From: Pseudomonas tritici | GTDB lineage: Bacteria > Pseudomonadota > Gammaproteobacteria > Pseudomonadales > Pseudomonadaceae | Reading direction: 5' to 3' | DNA length: 64,000 bases | Assembly: GCF_014268275.3 (NCBI RefSeq) | Contig: NZ_CP077084.1 | Coordinates: forward strand, 3,534,001 to 3,598,000 | Part shown: in pieces, positions 1 to 8,603 of the stretch | Numbering within the stretch: the stretch's first letter is position 1 | Layout of the letters: each line of letters begins with the position of its first letter | The notes under the pieces: model-generated | Database searches by the model: none | What the model was told of the DNA's origin: nothing | What the model saw: only the letters and a program-made list of their open reading frames with translations | Program-made: the position numbers and the translations under genes

Positions 1-34
1 GCGAGCAAGCCCGCAGACATTTAAACGTGTGTAT

Positions 35-973
35 CTATAGATACGTGTCCGTTTGATTGGCGCGTTGTTCAGTAGAAACCTTGAACAAGGCATCAGCCAT
101 TTCCTGAATATCCTCCCGCATCCAGAGCTTTTCCAGCCATCCCGCCGGAATACCTTGCACCCCATAATGCGCACCGGCCAATTGGCCGACGATGGCAGCG
201 GTGGTGTCGGCGTCATCGCCCAGGTTCGCGGCTGCCAACACAGCGTCTGCGAAATTGTCTGTGTTCAGTACGCACCAAAGCGCAGCCTCCAGCGACGCCA
301 CGGCGTAACCGGAACCGGTGACCTGCTCCCGAGTTTTGTTGCGATACTCGCCTTGGGCAATTGCCACAACCTTTGGCGCAGAAAGACCGGCGCTTGAGAC
401 GGTCGCTAGCTGTTCCTTTGGCACCCCATTCAAGGCGTTACTGGTTGCCCGCGCGAGTACCACGCAGCACTCGATTGCCTCTTGGGCGCCATGGGTCGTA
501 CGGGAACTTTGACGGGAAAAATCGTCGACGCGCCGAAGGTCTGGAAAGTAAAACAGCACGATCGGCGCGAGACGCATCATTGAACCGTTTCCCGCGGAAA
601 AAGGGTCAGTAGATCCTGCAAACGGATCACCGTGCGCCTCAAAAGCCGCCAGTGCCGAACGCACGGTCATGCCGATATCAAAACAATCACCCGTGGAGCT
701 CAAGTAGCCCCACTTCCACCAGTTCAAATACCGGCCCATCTGGTCGGCGGGATCAAACCTACCTTTACGCACCAAGCTTTCCGCCAAACACAACGCCATT
801 GAGGTGTCGTCAGTCCATTGCCCCGGCTTCAGGGTGAACGGCCCGCCCCCCACCATATCGGTGAGCGGCGTGAATGTGCCGCGTGGCATGAATTCAACGG
901 TAGTGCCCACTGCATCACCGCACGCCAGGCCCAATAAGCTGCCGCGATAACGATCCAAACGTGTAAGAGGCAT
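35..973 (-). CDS. ADP-ribosylglycohydrolase family protein
   Basis: A 312-residue protein of the DraG/ADP-ribosylglycohydrolase family, which removes ADP-ribose from proteins or small molecules using a di-metal centre. The family marks are visible: the N-terminal GLACGDAVG segment, a WTDDTSMAL metal-binding motif near residue 54, and the C-terminal GDDADTTAAIVGQ motif that supplies further metal-binding Asp residues. Length matches full family members. The start is supported by AGGAAG a few bases upstream of the ATG. No ADP-ribosyltransferase gene lies beside it, so the substrate cannot be told. The assignment to the family is firm; the exact reaction is inferred. Confidence 0.9.
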   Translation of the reverse strand: MPLTRLDRYRGSLLGLACGDAVGTTVEFMPRGTFTPLTDMVGGGPFTLKPGQWTDDTSMALCLAESLVRKGRFDPADQMGRYLNWWKWGYLSSTGDCFDIGMTVRSALAAFEAHGDPFAGSTDPFSAGNGSMMRLAPIVLFYFPDLRRVDDFSRQSSRTTHGAQEAIECCVVLARATSNALNGVPKEQLATVSSAGLSAPKVVAIAQGEYRNKTREQVTGSGYAVASLEAALWCVLNTDNFADAVLAAANLGDDADTTAAIVGQLAGAHYGVQGIPAGWLEKLWMREDIQEMADALFKVSTEQRANQTDTYL

Positions 974-1008
974 AGGTCTTCCTTGAAAAAAATGAGTCAG
1001 GCATAACT

Positions 1009-1989
1009 CTACTTGACCAACCGCTTCTCCTTGGAGGGGCGATATCCGAAATACGAGCTATAGCACTTGCTGAAATGGCTCGGTGAGACGAACCCGCACG
1101 CCACCAGCACCTCCACCTGAGACAGCTCGGTGTGTTGCAGCAACCGGCGTGCTTCGGTGACACGCAGTTCCATGTAGTAACGCTGCGGCGTGGTGCCCAG
1201 TTGTTCCTTGAACAACCGCTCAAGCTGGCGGCGGGAGCGGCCGGCGTAGACAGCCAACTGGTCGAGTTCCAGGGGCTCTTCGAGGTTGGCGTCCATGAGT
1301 TTTACGACTTCACGCAGGGGCGCGCTGACGCTGACGTTTTCGGTGGGTTTGATACGCCGGTAGCGGGATTCTTCGAAGGCCAGGATGTCTTCGATACCTT
1401 CGACCAGGGCTTTGTCGTGCAAGCCCTTGATCCAGTCCAGCGCCATATGGAAGGCGCCGGAGGGGCTTGACGCGGTGAGGCGGTCGCGGTCGATCACGTA
1501 AGGTTCGCTGGTGACGTGGGCAGCCTTGGACACTTCCGCCAAGGCCGGGCGATGTTCGGGGTGAATGGCGCAGCGATAGCCTTGCAGCAGGCCGGCGCGA
1601 CCGAGGAACCAGGCGCCGTTCCATAGGCCGGCGAGGCCTACGCCGTGTTCGGCAGCGTTGCGCAGCAGGTGGATGAAGTCTTCGCTCGCCTTGAGTTCAG
1701 TGCGAAAACCGCCGCAGATCACCAGCAACTCCAGGTCCTGCAGGGCCGCCACGTCGAGACGTGCATCGGGGCGGATCACCAGGCCCAGGTCGCTGTTGAC
1801 TTCGCCATCGTCCCAGCCGAAGGTGCGCGAAGCGAATAATTCCGGACGTAGCAGGTTGGCGGTGACGAGGGTGTCCAGGGTCTGGGTGAATGCAGGCAGG
1901 GAAAAGTGCTCAAGCAGCAAGAAGCCGACACGGGTCACCGATACTGGCTGCTGGGTTTCATTGAGGTAGCGCAGGTTCTTGCCTTTCAT
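1009..1989 (-). CDS. GlxA family transcriptional regulator (DJ-1/PfpI-like plus AraC helix-turn-helix)
   Basis: Two-domain regulator of the GlxA group. Residues about 20-190 form a DJ-1/PfpI-like amidotransferase fold (GLWNGAWFLGRAGLL around the nucleophile elbow, with Asn-Gly where true enzymes carry a catalytic Cys). The last 110 residues are an AraC/XylS DNA-binding domain ending in GFVSPSHFSKCYSSYFGYRPSKEKR. The group includes activators of quaternary-amine and amino-acid catabolism in pseudomonads, but the target here is not evident from the neighbours. The frame is open upstream to 2091; the start at 1989 gives about 326 residues, the usual size, and has a weak GGTGG upstream. The start is uncertain, the family is not. 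Confidence 0.88.
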   Translation of the reverse strand: MKGKNLRYLNETQQPVSVTRVGFLLLEHFSLPAFTQTLDTLVTANLLRPELFASRTFGWDDGEVNSDLGLVIRPDARLDVAALQDLELLVICGGFRTELKASEDFIHLLRNAAEHGVGLAGLWNGAWFLGRAGLLQGYRCAIHPEHRPALAEVSKAAHVTSEPYVIDRDRLTASSPSGAFHMALDWIKGLHDKALVEGIEDILAFEESRYRRIKPTENVSVSAPLREVVKLMDANLEEPLELDQLAVYAGRSRRQLERLFKEQLGTTPQRYYMELRVTEARRLLQHTELSQVEVLVACGFVSPSHFSKCYSSYFGYRPSKEKRLVK

Positions 1990-2241
1990 GCCACCGCTGA
2001 ATTGACGTCTTTCCATCGAGGGTTGGCCCACTTTTATTGTTGATGCAGTGGGCGCCATCTTAGGGGGAAACGCGTTGGCTGTCTCAGGCACTGATCTTGA
2101 GAAAACCGCAAACGCTCAAAGCCCGTGGCAGAACAGGGGTCGGGCCATCTGATACGGTTTTTTCTTTGCTATCTGCGCCTGTATTGAAATGCGGGTGAGG
2201 CGGACAATGGCCCCATTCCCTACCCACTCTGCGGAGGCCTT

Positions 2242-2325
2242 ATGGCCAAGATGGCACTTTTCCTGTTCGGCTTTTTGGTGTTGACCATCGGCATTGGCTT
2301 GCTGGCGACCATCTCGCCGGTCTGA
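2242..2325 (+). CDS. Putative 27-residue single-span membrane peptide
   Basis: A very short reading frame, MAKMALFLFGFLVLTIGIGL followed by LATISPV, preceded by a good GGAGG site 4 bases before the ATG. The product would be a single hydrophobic helix with one Lys near the N-terminus, like other bacterial membrane miniproteins. It ends three bases before the convergent LysE-type gene. Function unknown. Support rests on the ribosome-binding site and the clean hydrophobic translation; conservation has not been checked. Confidence 0.45.
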   Translation: MAKMALFLFGFLVLTIGIGLLATISPV

Positions 2326-2328
2326 CAC

Positions 2329-2937
2329 TCAGCCGGCAAACAGCATCGGGTACAGCGACAGCACCAGCAAACCGGCCATCGACCCGTTGAACAGTCTTAG
2401 CCAGCGCGGCTCACGCAATACACTGCGCAAGCCACTGCCACACCCGACCCACACGCACACGCTGGGCAAGTTGACCACGGCGAACACCAGCGCAATCACC
2501 AGCACATTGGTGACATAGCCTTCAGCCGGCGTATAGGTGGTGATGGCCCCGAGCGCCATGATCCAGGCCTTGGGGTTCACCCACTGGAACGCCGCCGCGC
2601 CGAGGAAGGTCATGGGCTTGCCCTGCTCATCGTTGCTGTCGGACAGGCCGCCCGCCGTCGCGATTTTCCACGCCAGGTACAGCAGGTACGCCGCGCCCAC
2701 GTAGCGCAACAGCGTGTAGGCCCATGGAAACACCTTGAACACCTCGCCCAAGCCAAGGCCCACCGCGATCACCAGCACCATGAAACCGATGCTGATCCCA
2801 AGCGCATGGGGCATCGACCGGCGGAACCCGAAATTCACCCCCGAGGCGAGCAGCATGGTGTTATTGGGCCCTGGCGTGATCGAAGACACAAAGGCGAACA
2901 GCACGAACGCTGACAACAGACTGCTAGACATGTACAT
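2329..2937 (-). CDS. LysE/RhtB family amino-acid exporter
   Basis: About 202 residues with the six hydrophobic segments and signature of the LysE/RhtB translocators: SSITPGPNNTMLLASGVNFG near the N-terminus and QWVNPKAW in the middle. Members export amino acids or their derivatives across the inner membrane. The frame continues upstream to 3009 but those residues are polar and unlike the family; the ATG at 2937 (GGATG 8 bases upstream) or the ATG at 2931 is more likely. The specific substrate cannot be predicted. Confidence 0.88.
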   Translation of the reverse strand: MYMSSSLLSAFVLFAFVSSITPGPNNTMLLASGVNFGFRRSMPHALGISIGFMVLVIAVGLGLGEVFKVFPWAYTLLRYVGAAYLLYLAWKIATAGGLSDSNDEQGKPMTFLGAAAFQWVNPKAWIMALGAITTYTPAEGYVTNVLVIALVFAVVNLPSVCVWVGCGSGLRSVLREPRWLRLFNGSMAGLLVLSLYPMLFAG

Positions 2938-3105
2938 GATGCGGCATCCAAACGGGGGGTATGCCTGCGACAGTAGAGGGTTATTGAGCCCCCTGCCCCG
3001 TACAGCCACGGCACGATTGAGGCATACACTTTTTTGCCAACGCTTTCACAAACCTTTCACAGATGACGCTCTATGGTGGACCCAGCTCCTAATGAACATC
3101 CTTTT

Positions 3106-3134
3106 AGCCCGCGCTCCCCACGCGGGCTTTTCTT
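3106..3134 (+). terminator. Rho-independent terminator-like hairpin with no assigned upstream gene
   Basis: AGCCCGCG and CGCGGGCT form an 8-bp GC-rich stem around a 7-base loop, followed on the plus strand by TTTCTTT. Both flanking genes are on the minus strand, and the T-rich tail lies on the plus-strand side only, so the transcript it ends would be a plus-strand RNA starting somewhere in 2940-3100. No convincing reading frame precedes it. Confidence 0.5.
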
Positions 3135-3204
3135 TGCCTGGGGTTTATCGCAGGAAAAAAAACAGGCAAGCCATTGTTCATGACTTGCCTGCGGCGCTGA
3201 TGAT

Positions 3205-3351
3205 TTAACGCGGGCCTGGGCCACCGCCCTGACCATGCCCGCCACCGTGCCCACCGCCACCACCACCCGGCGGCATGAATATCCAGCAGCCCGACAAGCT
3301 CGACAACAGCGCGACGACAACAGCCGCCTTGGTTAGATACTTCAACTTCAT
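3205..3351 (-). CDS. Small Gly/His-rich putative lipoprotein (48 residues)
   Basis: A 48-residue frame with a clear lipoprotein signal: basic MKLKYLTK, a hydrophobic stretch, then the lipobox LSGC with Cys22. The mature part is only about 27 residues and is almost all Gly, His and Pro (two GHGGGHG-like units ending GPGPR). An AGAGAG ribosome-binding site lies 7 bases before the ATG. The His-rich, glycine-rich tail could bind metal, but this is speculation. It is shorter than usual annotation cut-offs. No functional partner is obvious nearby. Confidence 0.6.
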   Translation of the reverse strand: MKLKYLTKAAVVVALLSSLSGCWIFMPPGGGGGGHGGGHGQGGGPGPR

Positions 3352-3531
3352 GACATCACTCTCTTACTTGACGAGATTAACTTCTCGTTTGATATGACAG
3401 TGCAAGGAGAAGTGCGTCACGGCTATCGTGTAACCTGATGGTAGGGTTTGTATGCGTGACGGTACAACGTGCCGTCACGCCATGAGTAACAACTGACTTC
3501 CGTCAGGTCACTGTGTTGCTTAACATGGCGC

Positions 3532-4359
3532 ATGCCTTTTCCGATTGTGTTACTCGTTCTCTTCGCCGCCCTCTTGCACGCAAGCTGGAACGCGTTGTTG
3601 CGCGCCGGCAACGACAGGCTGTGGTCAATGACCGTGATGTGCCTGGCGGTTGCCATCGTCAGTACTGGCATTGCCCTGAGTCTCCCATCACCCGCCGCGG
3701 CGAGTTGGCCTTACGCGGTCCTGTCGGACGTCCTGCACGTGGGTTATAACCTGTTCCTCGTGCGCAGCTACAAGATGGGCGACCTTGGGCAAACCTACCC
3801 GATTGCCCGTGGTTCCTCACCCATTCTGATTACGCTGTTCGCCTTGGCATTTGCGGGTGAAGCCGTAGGCACGAGTGCCCTGCTGGGCATCGCATTGGTA
3901 TCGGGCGGCATCATTTCGCTGGCCTTCAAGCAACGCAAGCTGGCCGTCCCCAGTTTGCCCTACGCCTTGGGCACGGGATTTTTCATAGCGGCCTACAGCG
4001 TGACAGATGGCATCGGCGCAAGGCTGTCCGGCGCACCCCTGGCCTACACCGCATGGATGTGTGCACTTTGGGGCGTACTGATGCCACTGGTGTACATCGG
4101 CCTGCGCGACGCACGCAGCCTGTTCACCCCACGCCAGGGCTTCGTCACCGCCTTGATGGGTGGGCTCGTCTCGCTCCTGGCTTACGGCATCGTCATCTTT
4201 GCCATGTCTGAAGCGCCCATGGGAGCCGTCTCGGCCCTGCGCGAAACCAGTGTGGTGTTTGCGGCCTTGATCGGCTATTTCTTCCTGGGCGAGTCACTGA
4301 CTGTCCGTAAAGTGCTGGCGTGCGTTGTCATTGCCACCGGCACGATCCTTATTGGCTGA
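3532..4359 (+). CDS. EamA/DMT family transporter
   Basis: A 275-residue polytopic membrane protein with two EamA repeats, about ten transmembrane segments. The first repeat carries ALLHASWNALLRAG, and the second ends with the family-typical ALIGYFFLGESLTVRKVLACVVIATGTILIG. Proteins of this drug/metabolite transporter superfamily usually export metabolites or amino acids. There is no strong ribosome-binding site before the ATG at 3532. The gene is followed 29 bases later by an SDR gene and could be co-transcribed with it. Substrate unknown. Confidence 0.88.
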   Translation: MPFPIVLLVLFAALLHASWNALLRAGNDRLWSMTVMCLAVAIVSTGIALSLPSPAAASWPYAVLSDVLHVGYNLFLVRSYKMGDLGQTYPIARGSSPILITLFALAFAGEAVGTSALLGIALVSGGIISLAFKQRKLAVPSLPYALGTGFFIAAYSVTDGIGARLSGAPLAYTAWMCALWGVLMPLVYIGLRDARSLFTPRQGFVTALMGGLVSLLAYGIVIFAMSEAPMGAVSALRETSVVFAALIGYFFLGESLTVRKVLACVVIATGTILIG

Positions 4360-4388
4360 CCTTCCCCCACTCATAAAAGGTTCAAGAA

Positions 4389-5150
4389 ATGGATACCGTC
4401 TCTTCAGCACCCCTGATCCTGATCACCGGCGGAAGCCGAGGTGTCGGCGCCGCAACAGCGCGGCTCGCGGCGGCGCAGGGCTACGACGTCGCCATCAGCT
4501 TCATCAACAACGAGGCCGCCGCACTCGGCGTAGTGGCGGACGTACAAGCAGTAGGACGACGCGCCCTGGCCATACGCGCCGACAGTGCAGACCCGGAGCA
4601 AGTCGCTCAACTGTTCGCCACCATCGACGAGACGTTTGGCCGCATCGACGTACTGGTCAACAATGCCGCAATCATTGGGCTGCAATCGCGCTTCGAAGAC
4701 CTCGACGTCGCCCGCATTCAGCGCATCTTTGCGATCAATGCCATCGGCCCGATGCTGTGTGCGCAGCAAGCCGTCAAACGCATGTCGTTTCGTCACAACG
4801 GCAAAGGCGGCAGCGTGATCAACGTATCCTCGGGAGCCGCCCGGCTCGGCAGCCCGAATGAGTATGTGGACTACGCCGCGTCAAAAGGCGCCCTGGAGAC
4901 GTTCACTATCGGGCTGTCCAAGGAAGTCGCGCGCGAAGGCATACGCGTCAACTGCGTACGTCCGGGGCACATCTACACAGAAATGCACGCCAGCGGCGGA
5001 GAACCTGGGCGCGTTGATCGCGTCAAGGACAGTATCCCGATGGGCCGCGGAGGAGAACCCGAAGAGGTGGCGCGGGCCGTGCTGTGGTTGGCCGGTGCAG
5101 AGGCGTCGTTTATTACTGGGACGTTTCTGGATGTGACTGGGGGCAAATAA
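4389..5150 (+). CDS. SDR family NAD(P)-dependent oxidoreductase
   Basis: A 253-residue classical short-chain dehydrogenase/reductase. Visible motifs are the cofactor loop GGSRGVGAATA (residues 14-24), the NNAA motif at about residue 95, the catalytic Ser in INVSSGAA, and the YAASK catalytic Tyr/Lys pair. The loop with GSRG and no Asp at the end of beta-2 suggests NADP(H) preference, but this is uncertain. Similar proteins are annotated as glucose 1-dehydrogenase-like or 3-oxoacyl-ACP reductase-like; the substrate cannot be called. It lies 29 bases behind the EamA transporter with AAGG before its ATG. Confidence 0.9.
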   Translation: MDTVSSAPLILITGGSRGVGAATARLAAAQGYDVAISFINNEAAALGVVADVQAVGRRALAIRADSADPEQVAQLFATIDETFGRIDVLVNNAAIIGLQSRFEDLDVARIQRIFAINAIGPMLCAQQAVKRMSFRHNGKGGSVINVSSGAARLGSPNEYVDYAASKGALETFTIGLSKEVAREGIRVNCVRPGHIYTEMHASGGEPGRVDRVKDSIPMGRGGEPEEVARAVLWLAGAEASFITGTFLDVTGGK

Positions 5151-5218
5151 GAAGACATAAAAAGCAGCCCAGGCAGATCCGAGCGCGACGTAACGAATCT
5201 GCCGAGGGCTAGCCCTGC

Positions 5219-5740
5219 CTAGCCTTTACGCAAGTAAGCAAACATATGCGGCACATAGTCTGCCTTGCCCAACGGCACGCCGTTCTGGCGCAGAATGCTG
5301 TACGCCGTCATCAGGTGAAAATAGAACTGCGGCGTCGCCCAGTTGACCGCGTACTCATCGCCGGTCATTTCAAACGTGATGTCGCCGGGAAGCTTGATAA
5401 CGATCAAGTCCTCTGCCCGCCGCTCGATCAGTTCGCGATCCGCACCAGCAAGCACCTGCAGGGTCTTGTCGATCAGCGCGACGGCCTCGTCCATCGACGC
5501 CGGGGTTTCCAGCGCCGATACCGGGTGCCCGCTAAGCCGATCGACCGCATCCCAGGCCTGGGTACAGCTGTAGCGAATTTGAGCAGCCAAGTGATGCATA
5601 TCCGGCGCAAGGCGCGAATCGAGGAGGTTCTGAGGGTTATAGCCGAGCGTGCTGGCGTGTTCATTGCCCTTGGCTAGCAGGCCTTTCAGCGTCTTCAACA
5701 TCTGGGAAAAGCAGGGAATGGTGGCGGCGTAGGTCAGCAT
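5219..5740 (-). CDS. DUF1993 domain-containing protein
   Basis: About 173 residues matching the DUF1993 family, helical-bundle proteins related to the DinB fold: hydrophobic ATIPCFSQMLKTLKGLL at the start, then LAPDMHHLAAQIR, and a C-terminal FYFHLMTAYSILRQNGV motif. DinB-like proteins often bind metal through three His, and several conserved His are present here, but no activity is established. Two ATG codons are adjacent; the second (5740) sits 5 bases from AGGAG and is preferred. It converges on the SDR gene. Confidence 0.85.
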   Translation of the reverse strand: MLTYAATIPCFSQMLKTLKGLLAKGNEHASTLGYNPQNLLDSRLAPDMHHLAAQIRYSCTQAWDAVDRLSGHPVSALETPASMDEAVALIDKTLQVLAGADRELIERRAEDLIVIKLPGDITFEMTGDEYAVNWATPQFYFHLMTAYSILRQNGVPLGKADYVPHMFAYLRKG

Positions 5741-5960
5741 CATTGCTCCTTGATGATTGGCATAAGGATCGGGTGAAAAACCAATTGCCAGTACAGCACA
5801 TTGTCAGGTTTTTGTTACCACCAAGGCACCGGATCTCAGGAGGCCCAAAGGTTCCATTGCACTCCCTGGCCTGGACGACTGGAGCATTTACACCCACTTG
5901 ATGTGTGAGCCACACTTGCCCGTCGACGGCGTGATCACTCGCCTCGCACGCACCTCAAGG

Positions 5961-6497
5961 ATGCCTATGCTCAACATTCGGGAAGCGACTCAAGCCGACC
6001 TCAATGCCCTGCACGAAGTTGGCTGCGAGACCTATCGGCAGCATTTTTCGACGATCTGGTCACCCGCCGGCTTGCTGGCCTTTCTCGACCGCGACTTCTC
6101 CCACGGTGCCCTACGCGAGTCACTCGAACTGTCCGACAGCCACCTGTGGCTACTCGCCTGCGACGAACACGCGCGGGTCGTGGGTTTTGCAAAGGTCAAC
6201 TGGTCAGCCCCTGCCCCACTGACCGGAGAGATAGGGGCAGAGCTGCGCAAAATCTACTTTCTCAAATCCGCCGCAGGGCTGGGGTATGGGAAGCAGCTTA
6301 TGCAATACATTTGCGACCTGGCCGTACAGCGTGGGGAAAGTTTGCTGTGGTTGACGGTACTCAAGAGCAATCCCAATGCCCGACGATTTTATGAGGCATT
6401 TGGTTTTCAGCTGATAGGGGAGATTCCTTTCAACACGGACTTGACCGAAATCGGGATGAACGCCTTGGGTTTTGAACTGAAGCGGTTGGAGGGCTGA
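5961..6497 (+). CDS. GNAT family N-acetyltransferase
   Basis: About 178 residues with the GNAT acetyl-CoA fold: an N-terminal MLNIREATQADLNALHEVG strand/helix, central KIYFLKSAAGLGYGKQLMQY that contains the acyl-CoA pyrophosphate-binding loop (R/Q-x-x-G-x-G/A region), and the C-terminal NPNARRFYEAFGFQLIGE motif typical of amino-group acetyltransferases. The frame is open further upstream, but AAGG lies directly before the ATG at 5961 and homologous folds begin here. Stop and next start are adjacent, so it is probably co-translated with the small gene that follows. Substrate unknown. Confidence 0.88.
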   Translation: MPMLNIREATQADLNALHEVGCETYRQHFSTIWSPAGLLAFLDRDFSHGALRESLELSDSHLWLLACDEHARVVGFAKVNWSAPAPLTGEIGAELRKIYFLKSAAGLGYGKQLMQYICDLAVQRGESLLWLTVLKSNPNARRFYEAFGFQLIGEIPFNTDLTEIGMNALGFELKRLEG

Positions 6498-6764
6498 ATG
6501 GACGACCTGATACAAGGGCTCGATGGGCCCAGGACTGCCCAGCAGGAATTGTTTTACGACCTGGAAGATGCGGCGGCGGTTATTGGCTGGTCGGTGGTCG
6601 AATTGACCGCTATCGCGGCCAGCGGCAGGACGCCGGATGAGGCCATGACGCTGATGAAAATATGCACGCTGCTGGCGGCGCAACAGGAAAAAATTGGCGC
6701 CTATGCGAATGAGGCCAAAGACAAGAGGATCGTCAGGACTGACGATCGCCCGATTCAGCTGTGA
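6498..6764 (+). CDS. Hypothetical protein (88 residues) coupled to the acetyltransferase
   Basis: An 88-residue acidic, mostly helical protein whose ATG follows the acetyltransferase stop codon without a gap, pointing to translational coupling. It has no signal peptide, membrane segment or motif that I recognise. The segment VELTAIAASGRTPDEAMTLMK resembles a small helix-rich domain but nothing specific. It may act with the acetyltransferase. A real gene is likely from position and codon use; function unknown. Confidence 0.6.
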   Translation: MDDLIQGLDGPRTAQQELFYDLEDAAAVIGWSVVELTAIAASGRTPDEAMTLMKICTLLAAQQEKIGAYANEAKDKRIVRTDDRPIQL

Positions 6765-6908
6765 TCATAAGCAGTGCGGGGACTCTGTCCACGTTTCGCT
6801 ATCCAACCACAGAAACATCGCTCAGTTTTTTAGCCCTCTTCTCATTTTGCAGGTGTCATCGCCCGTGGACTACTTGACCTCTTCCCAATAGCCCTTGAAG
6901 AGGTCGCC

Positions 6909-7709
6909 ATGCTCGACAGTAGCTGTTACTCCGCATTACAACCGATAACCCGCTTCCTGCGAAAAGCCTGTGTCGTCGCCCTGCTGACAGTTCCAATGGC
7001 CGCTTTCGCCATCGTGGGCGGCGCGGATGCGCAGGATGGGCGCTACCCGTTTATGGCTTCGCTCCAATTCAAAGCGTCAGGCACGACGTCGCTGGAACGT
7101 CACGGTTGTGGCGCGGCCTTGGTCGCACCTCGATGGGTACTGACCGCGGCCCATTGCCTGGTTAACACGCAACCGGGTGACGTCGAGGTGATCCTCGGGC
7201 GCACCCTGTTGAGCAATACACGGCAGGGCCATACCGTCGGCGTACAACAAATCGCCGTTCACCCTGAATTCCTGCGCTCGCTGACCCTTGATGTCGCGCT
7301 GCTCAAACTCGATCACGACATCACCGACATCCCGTCCATCACGCCGGTGACACGCGAAGCAGGGCTTGAGGATCGCATCAAGCGCCCCACCGTCCTCGGC
7401 TGGGGAAACACGGCGCGCAGCCCAGCCCCCGACGTATATCCGGACCATCTGCAGCGCGCACGCTTGCCCAGAATGACGGACGCACTGTGCACATCACTCG
7501 CGCCAAACGTGAACCTGCAAAACACCTTCTGTGTGGGGGCTGACGGCTTGATACCGGACAGCGGCGACTCCGGTGGCCCTGTATTCGTCAAACATCCCAA
7601 AAGAGGGTTTGTGCAACTGGGCGTCGTCAGTCAAGGCGTCTTGATTGCACGCTTGTCCAACCCGAAGATCGCTGACTTTATTCGTGAAACAATGAGCGAA
7701 TCGCCTTGA
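6909..7709 (+). CDS. Secreted trypsin-like serine protease (family S1)
   Basis: A 266-residue exported chymotrypsin-fold protease. A signal peptide of about 34 residues ends in MAAFA, followed at once by IVGGADAQDGRYP, the mature N-terminus of active S1 proteases. The triad is visible: LTAAHC (His82), DVALLKL (Asp128) and GDSGGP (Ser221). Cys67/Cys83 and Cys194/Cys208 fit two conserved disulphides, while the Cys normally just before GDSGGP is missing, so pocket specificity cannot be assigned. There is no propeptide, so signal peptidase cleavage alone would produce the activating Ile N-terminus. It stands alone between small unknown genes. Confidence 0.9.
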   Translation: MLDSSCYSALQPITRFLRKACVVALLTVPMAAFAIVGGADAQDGRYPFMASLQFKASGTTSLERHGCGAALVAPRWVLTAAHCLVNTQPGDVEVILGRTLLSNTRQGHTVGVQQIAVHPEFLRSLTLDVALLKLDHDITDIPSITPVTREAGLEDRIKRPTVLGWGNTARSPAPDVYPDHLQRARLPRMTDALCTSLAPNVNLQNTFCVGADGLIPDSGDSGGPVFVKHPKRGFVQLGVVSQGVLIARLSNPKIADFIRETMSESP

Positions 7710-7907
7710 TTGCATGATTTACGGCGGCTGTGTAGGCGTGGGGATATTACGTTTACACAGGCCTGTTGACTGCGACACACTTCCTTGGGATGGCGGGCGC
7801 CGGGTGAATAGCTCTGTTGGCTCATGAAGGCGTACGCCCAAATCCTGCGTTTGCGACAGCACAGAACAAATGCTGATAAATTTCCATCGAATAAAACGGA
7901 CACCCTC

Positions 7908-8450
7908 ATGGGAATTAAAGTCACGATGCTAAAAGGCCTTTGCTTCCTTACGATGGGTGCCATAGCGCTCGACGCGCTCGCGGGGACGTCGGAGCAGCGT
8001 TTTCTATGTTCGACGGAAGAAACACTATTATTCGGATGCGACTCCGGCCCGAAGATGATCTCGGTGTGTGCATCGCCCGGCTTCTCAGCGACAACAGGCT
8101 ATGTGCAATACCGATTTGGTACGCCCGGCAAAATTGAATTGAGCTACCCCGAGAAGCTGAGTCCACCGAATGGTCATTTCTGGCTCAGCTCTACGGGCTA
8201 CTCAGGTGGCGCCGAGGCACACCTGCGCTTCACCAATCATGGCGTAACCTACGCCGTTTTCGACCGTACGGTGCGCACAAACTTTACCCCAGGAGAACCC
8301 AACGACCCCGAATTCAGCGAGGGCATCGTCGTGCGTCTACCGGGAAAGAAAGCAACAAGTCGACTCTGCACCTATTCCGAAGGCGGCATTCGCGAGCAGG
8401 CCTACACAACCATCGAACGGGAAGACTTCGACGATAGCCTTGTTCCGTAA
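7908..8450 (+). CDS. Hypothetical exported protein (about 180 residues)
   Basis: The ATG at 7908 starts a protein with a plausible signal peptide (GLCFLTMGAIALDALAGT), leaving a secreted or periplasmic domain of about 155 residues. Four or more Cys (FLCS, LFGCDSG, SVCASPG, RLCTY) suggest disulphides outside the cytoplasm. I do not recognise the domain; the pattern of beta-rich segments (YVQYRFGTPGKIELSYP) resembles a small beta-sandwich. The frame stays open upstream to 7824 but those residues are polar and would mask the signal. It sits in a stretch of orphan genes. Confidence 0.65.
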   Translation: MGIKVTMLKGLCFLTMGAIALDALAGTSEQRFLCSTEETLLFGCDSGPKMISVCASPGFSATTGYVQYRFGTPGKIELSYPEKLSPPNGHFWLSSTGYSGGAEAHLRFTNHGVTYAVFDRTVRTNFTPGEPNDPEFSEGIVVRLPGKKATSRLCTYSEGGIREQAYTTIEREDFDDSLVP

Positions 8451-8485
8451 AGGAGCACATTGCGCCCCCCGATCACAGGCAATAA

Positions 8486-8508
8486 AAAACCGCCTCATGG
8501 GCGGTTTT
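8486..8508. terminator. Rho-independent terminator
   Basis: AAAACCGCC and GGCGGTTTT form a perfect stem with a 4-5 base loop, with T and A runs on either side, so it can work in both directions. It lies about 40 bases after the exported-protein gene and before the small membrane-protein gene. Confidence 0.75.
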
Positions 8509-8603
8509 GGTGAAACCATATTCAGGAAAAGCTGCAAAATTGGATGTGTCGCGGGTAGGCTTTAGCATGCAGCGAACGACCCAGCCCAACAAGGAGGTTC
8601 TCG

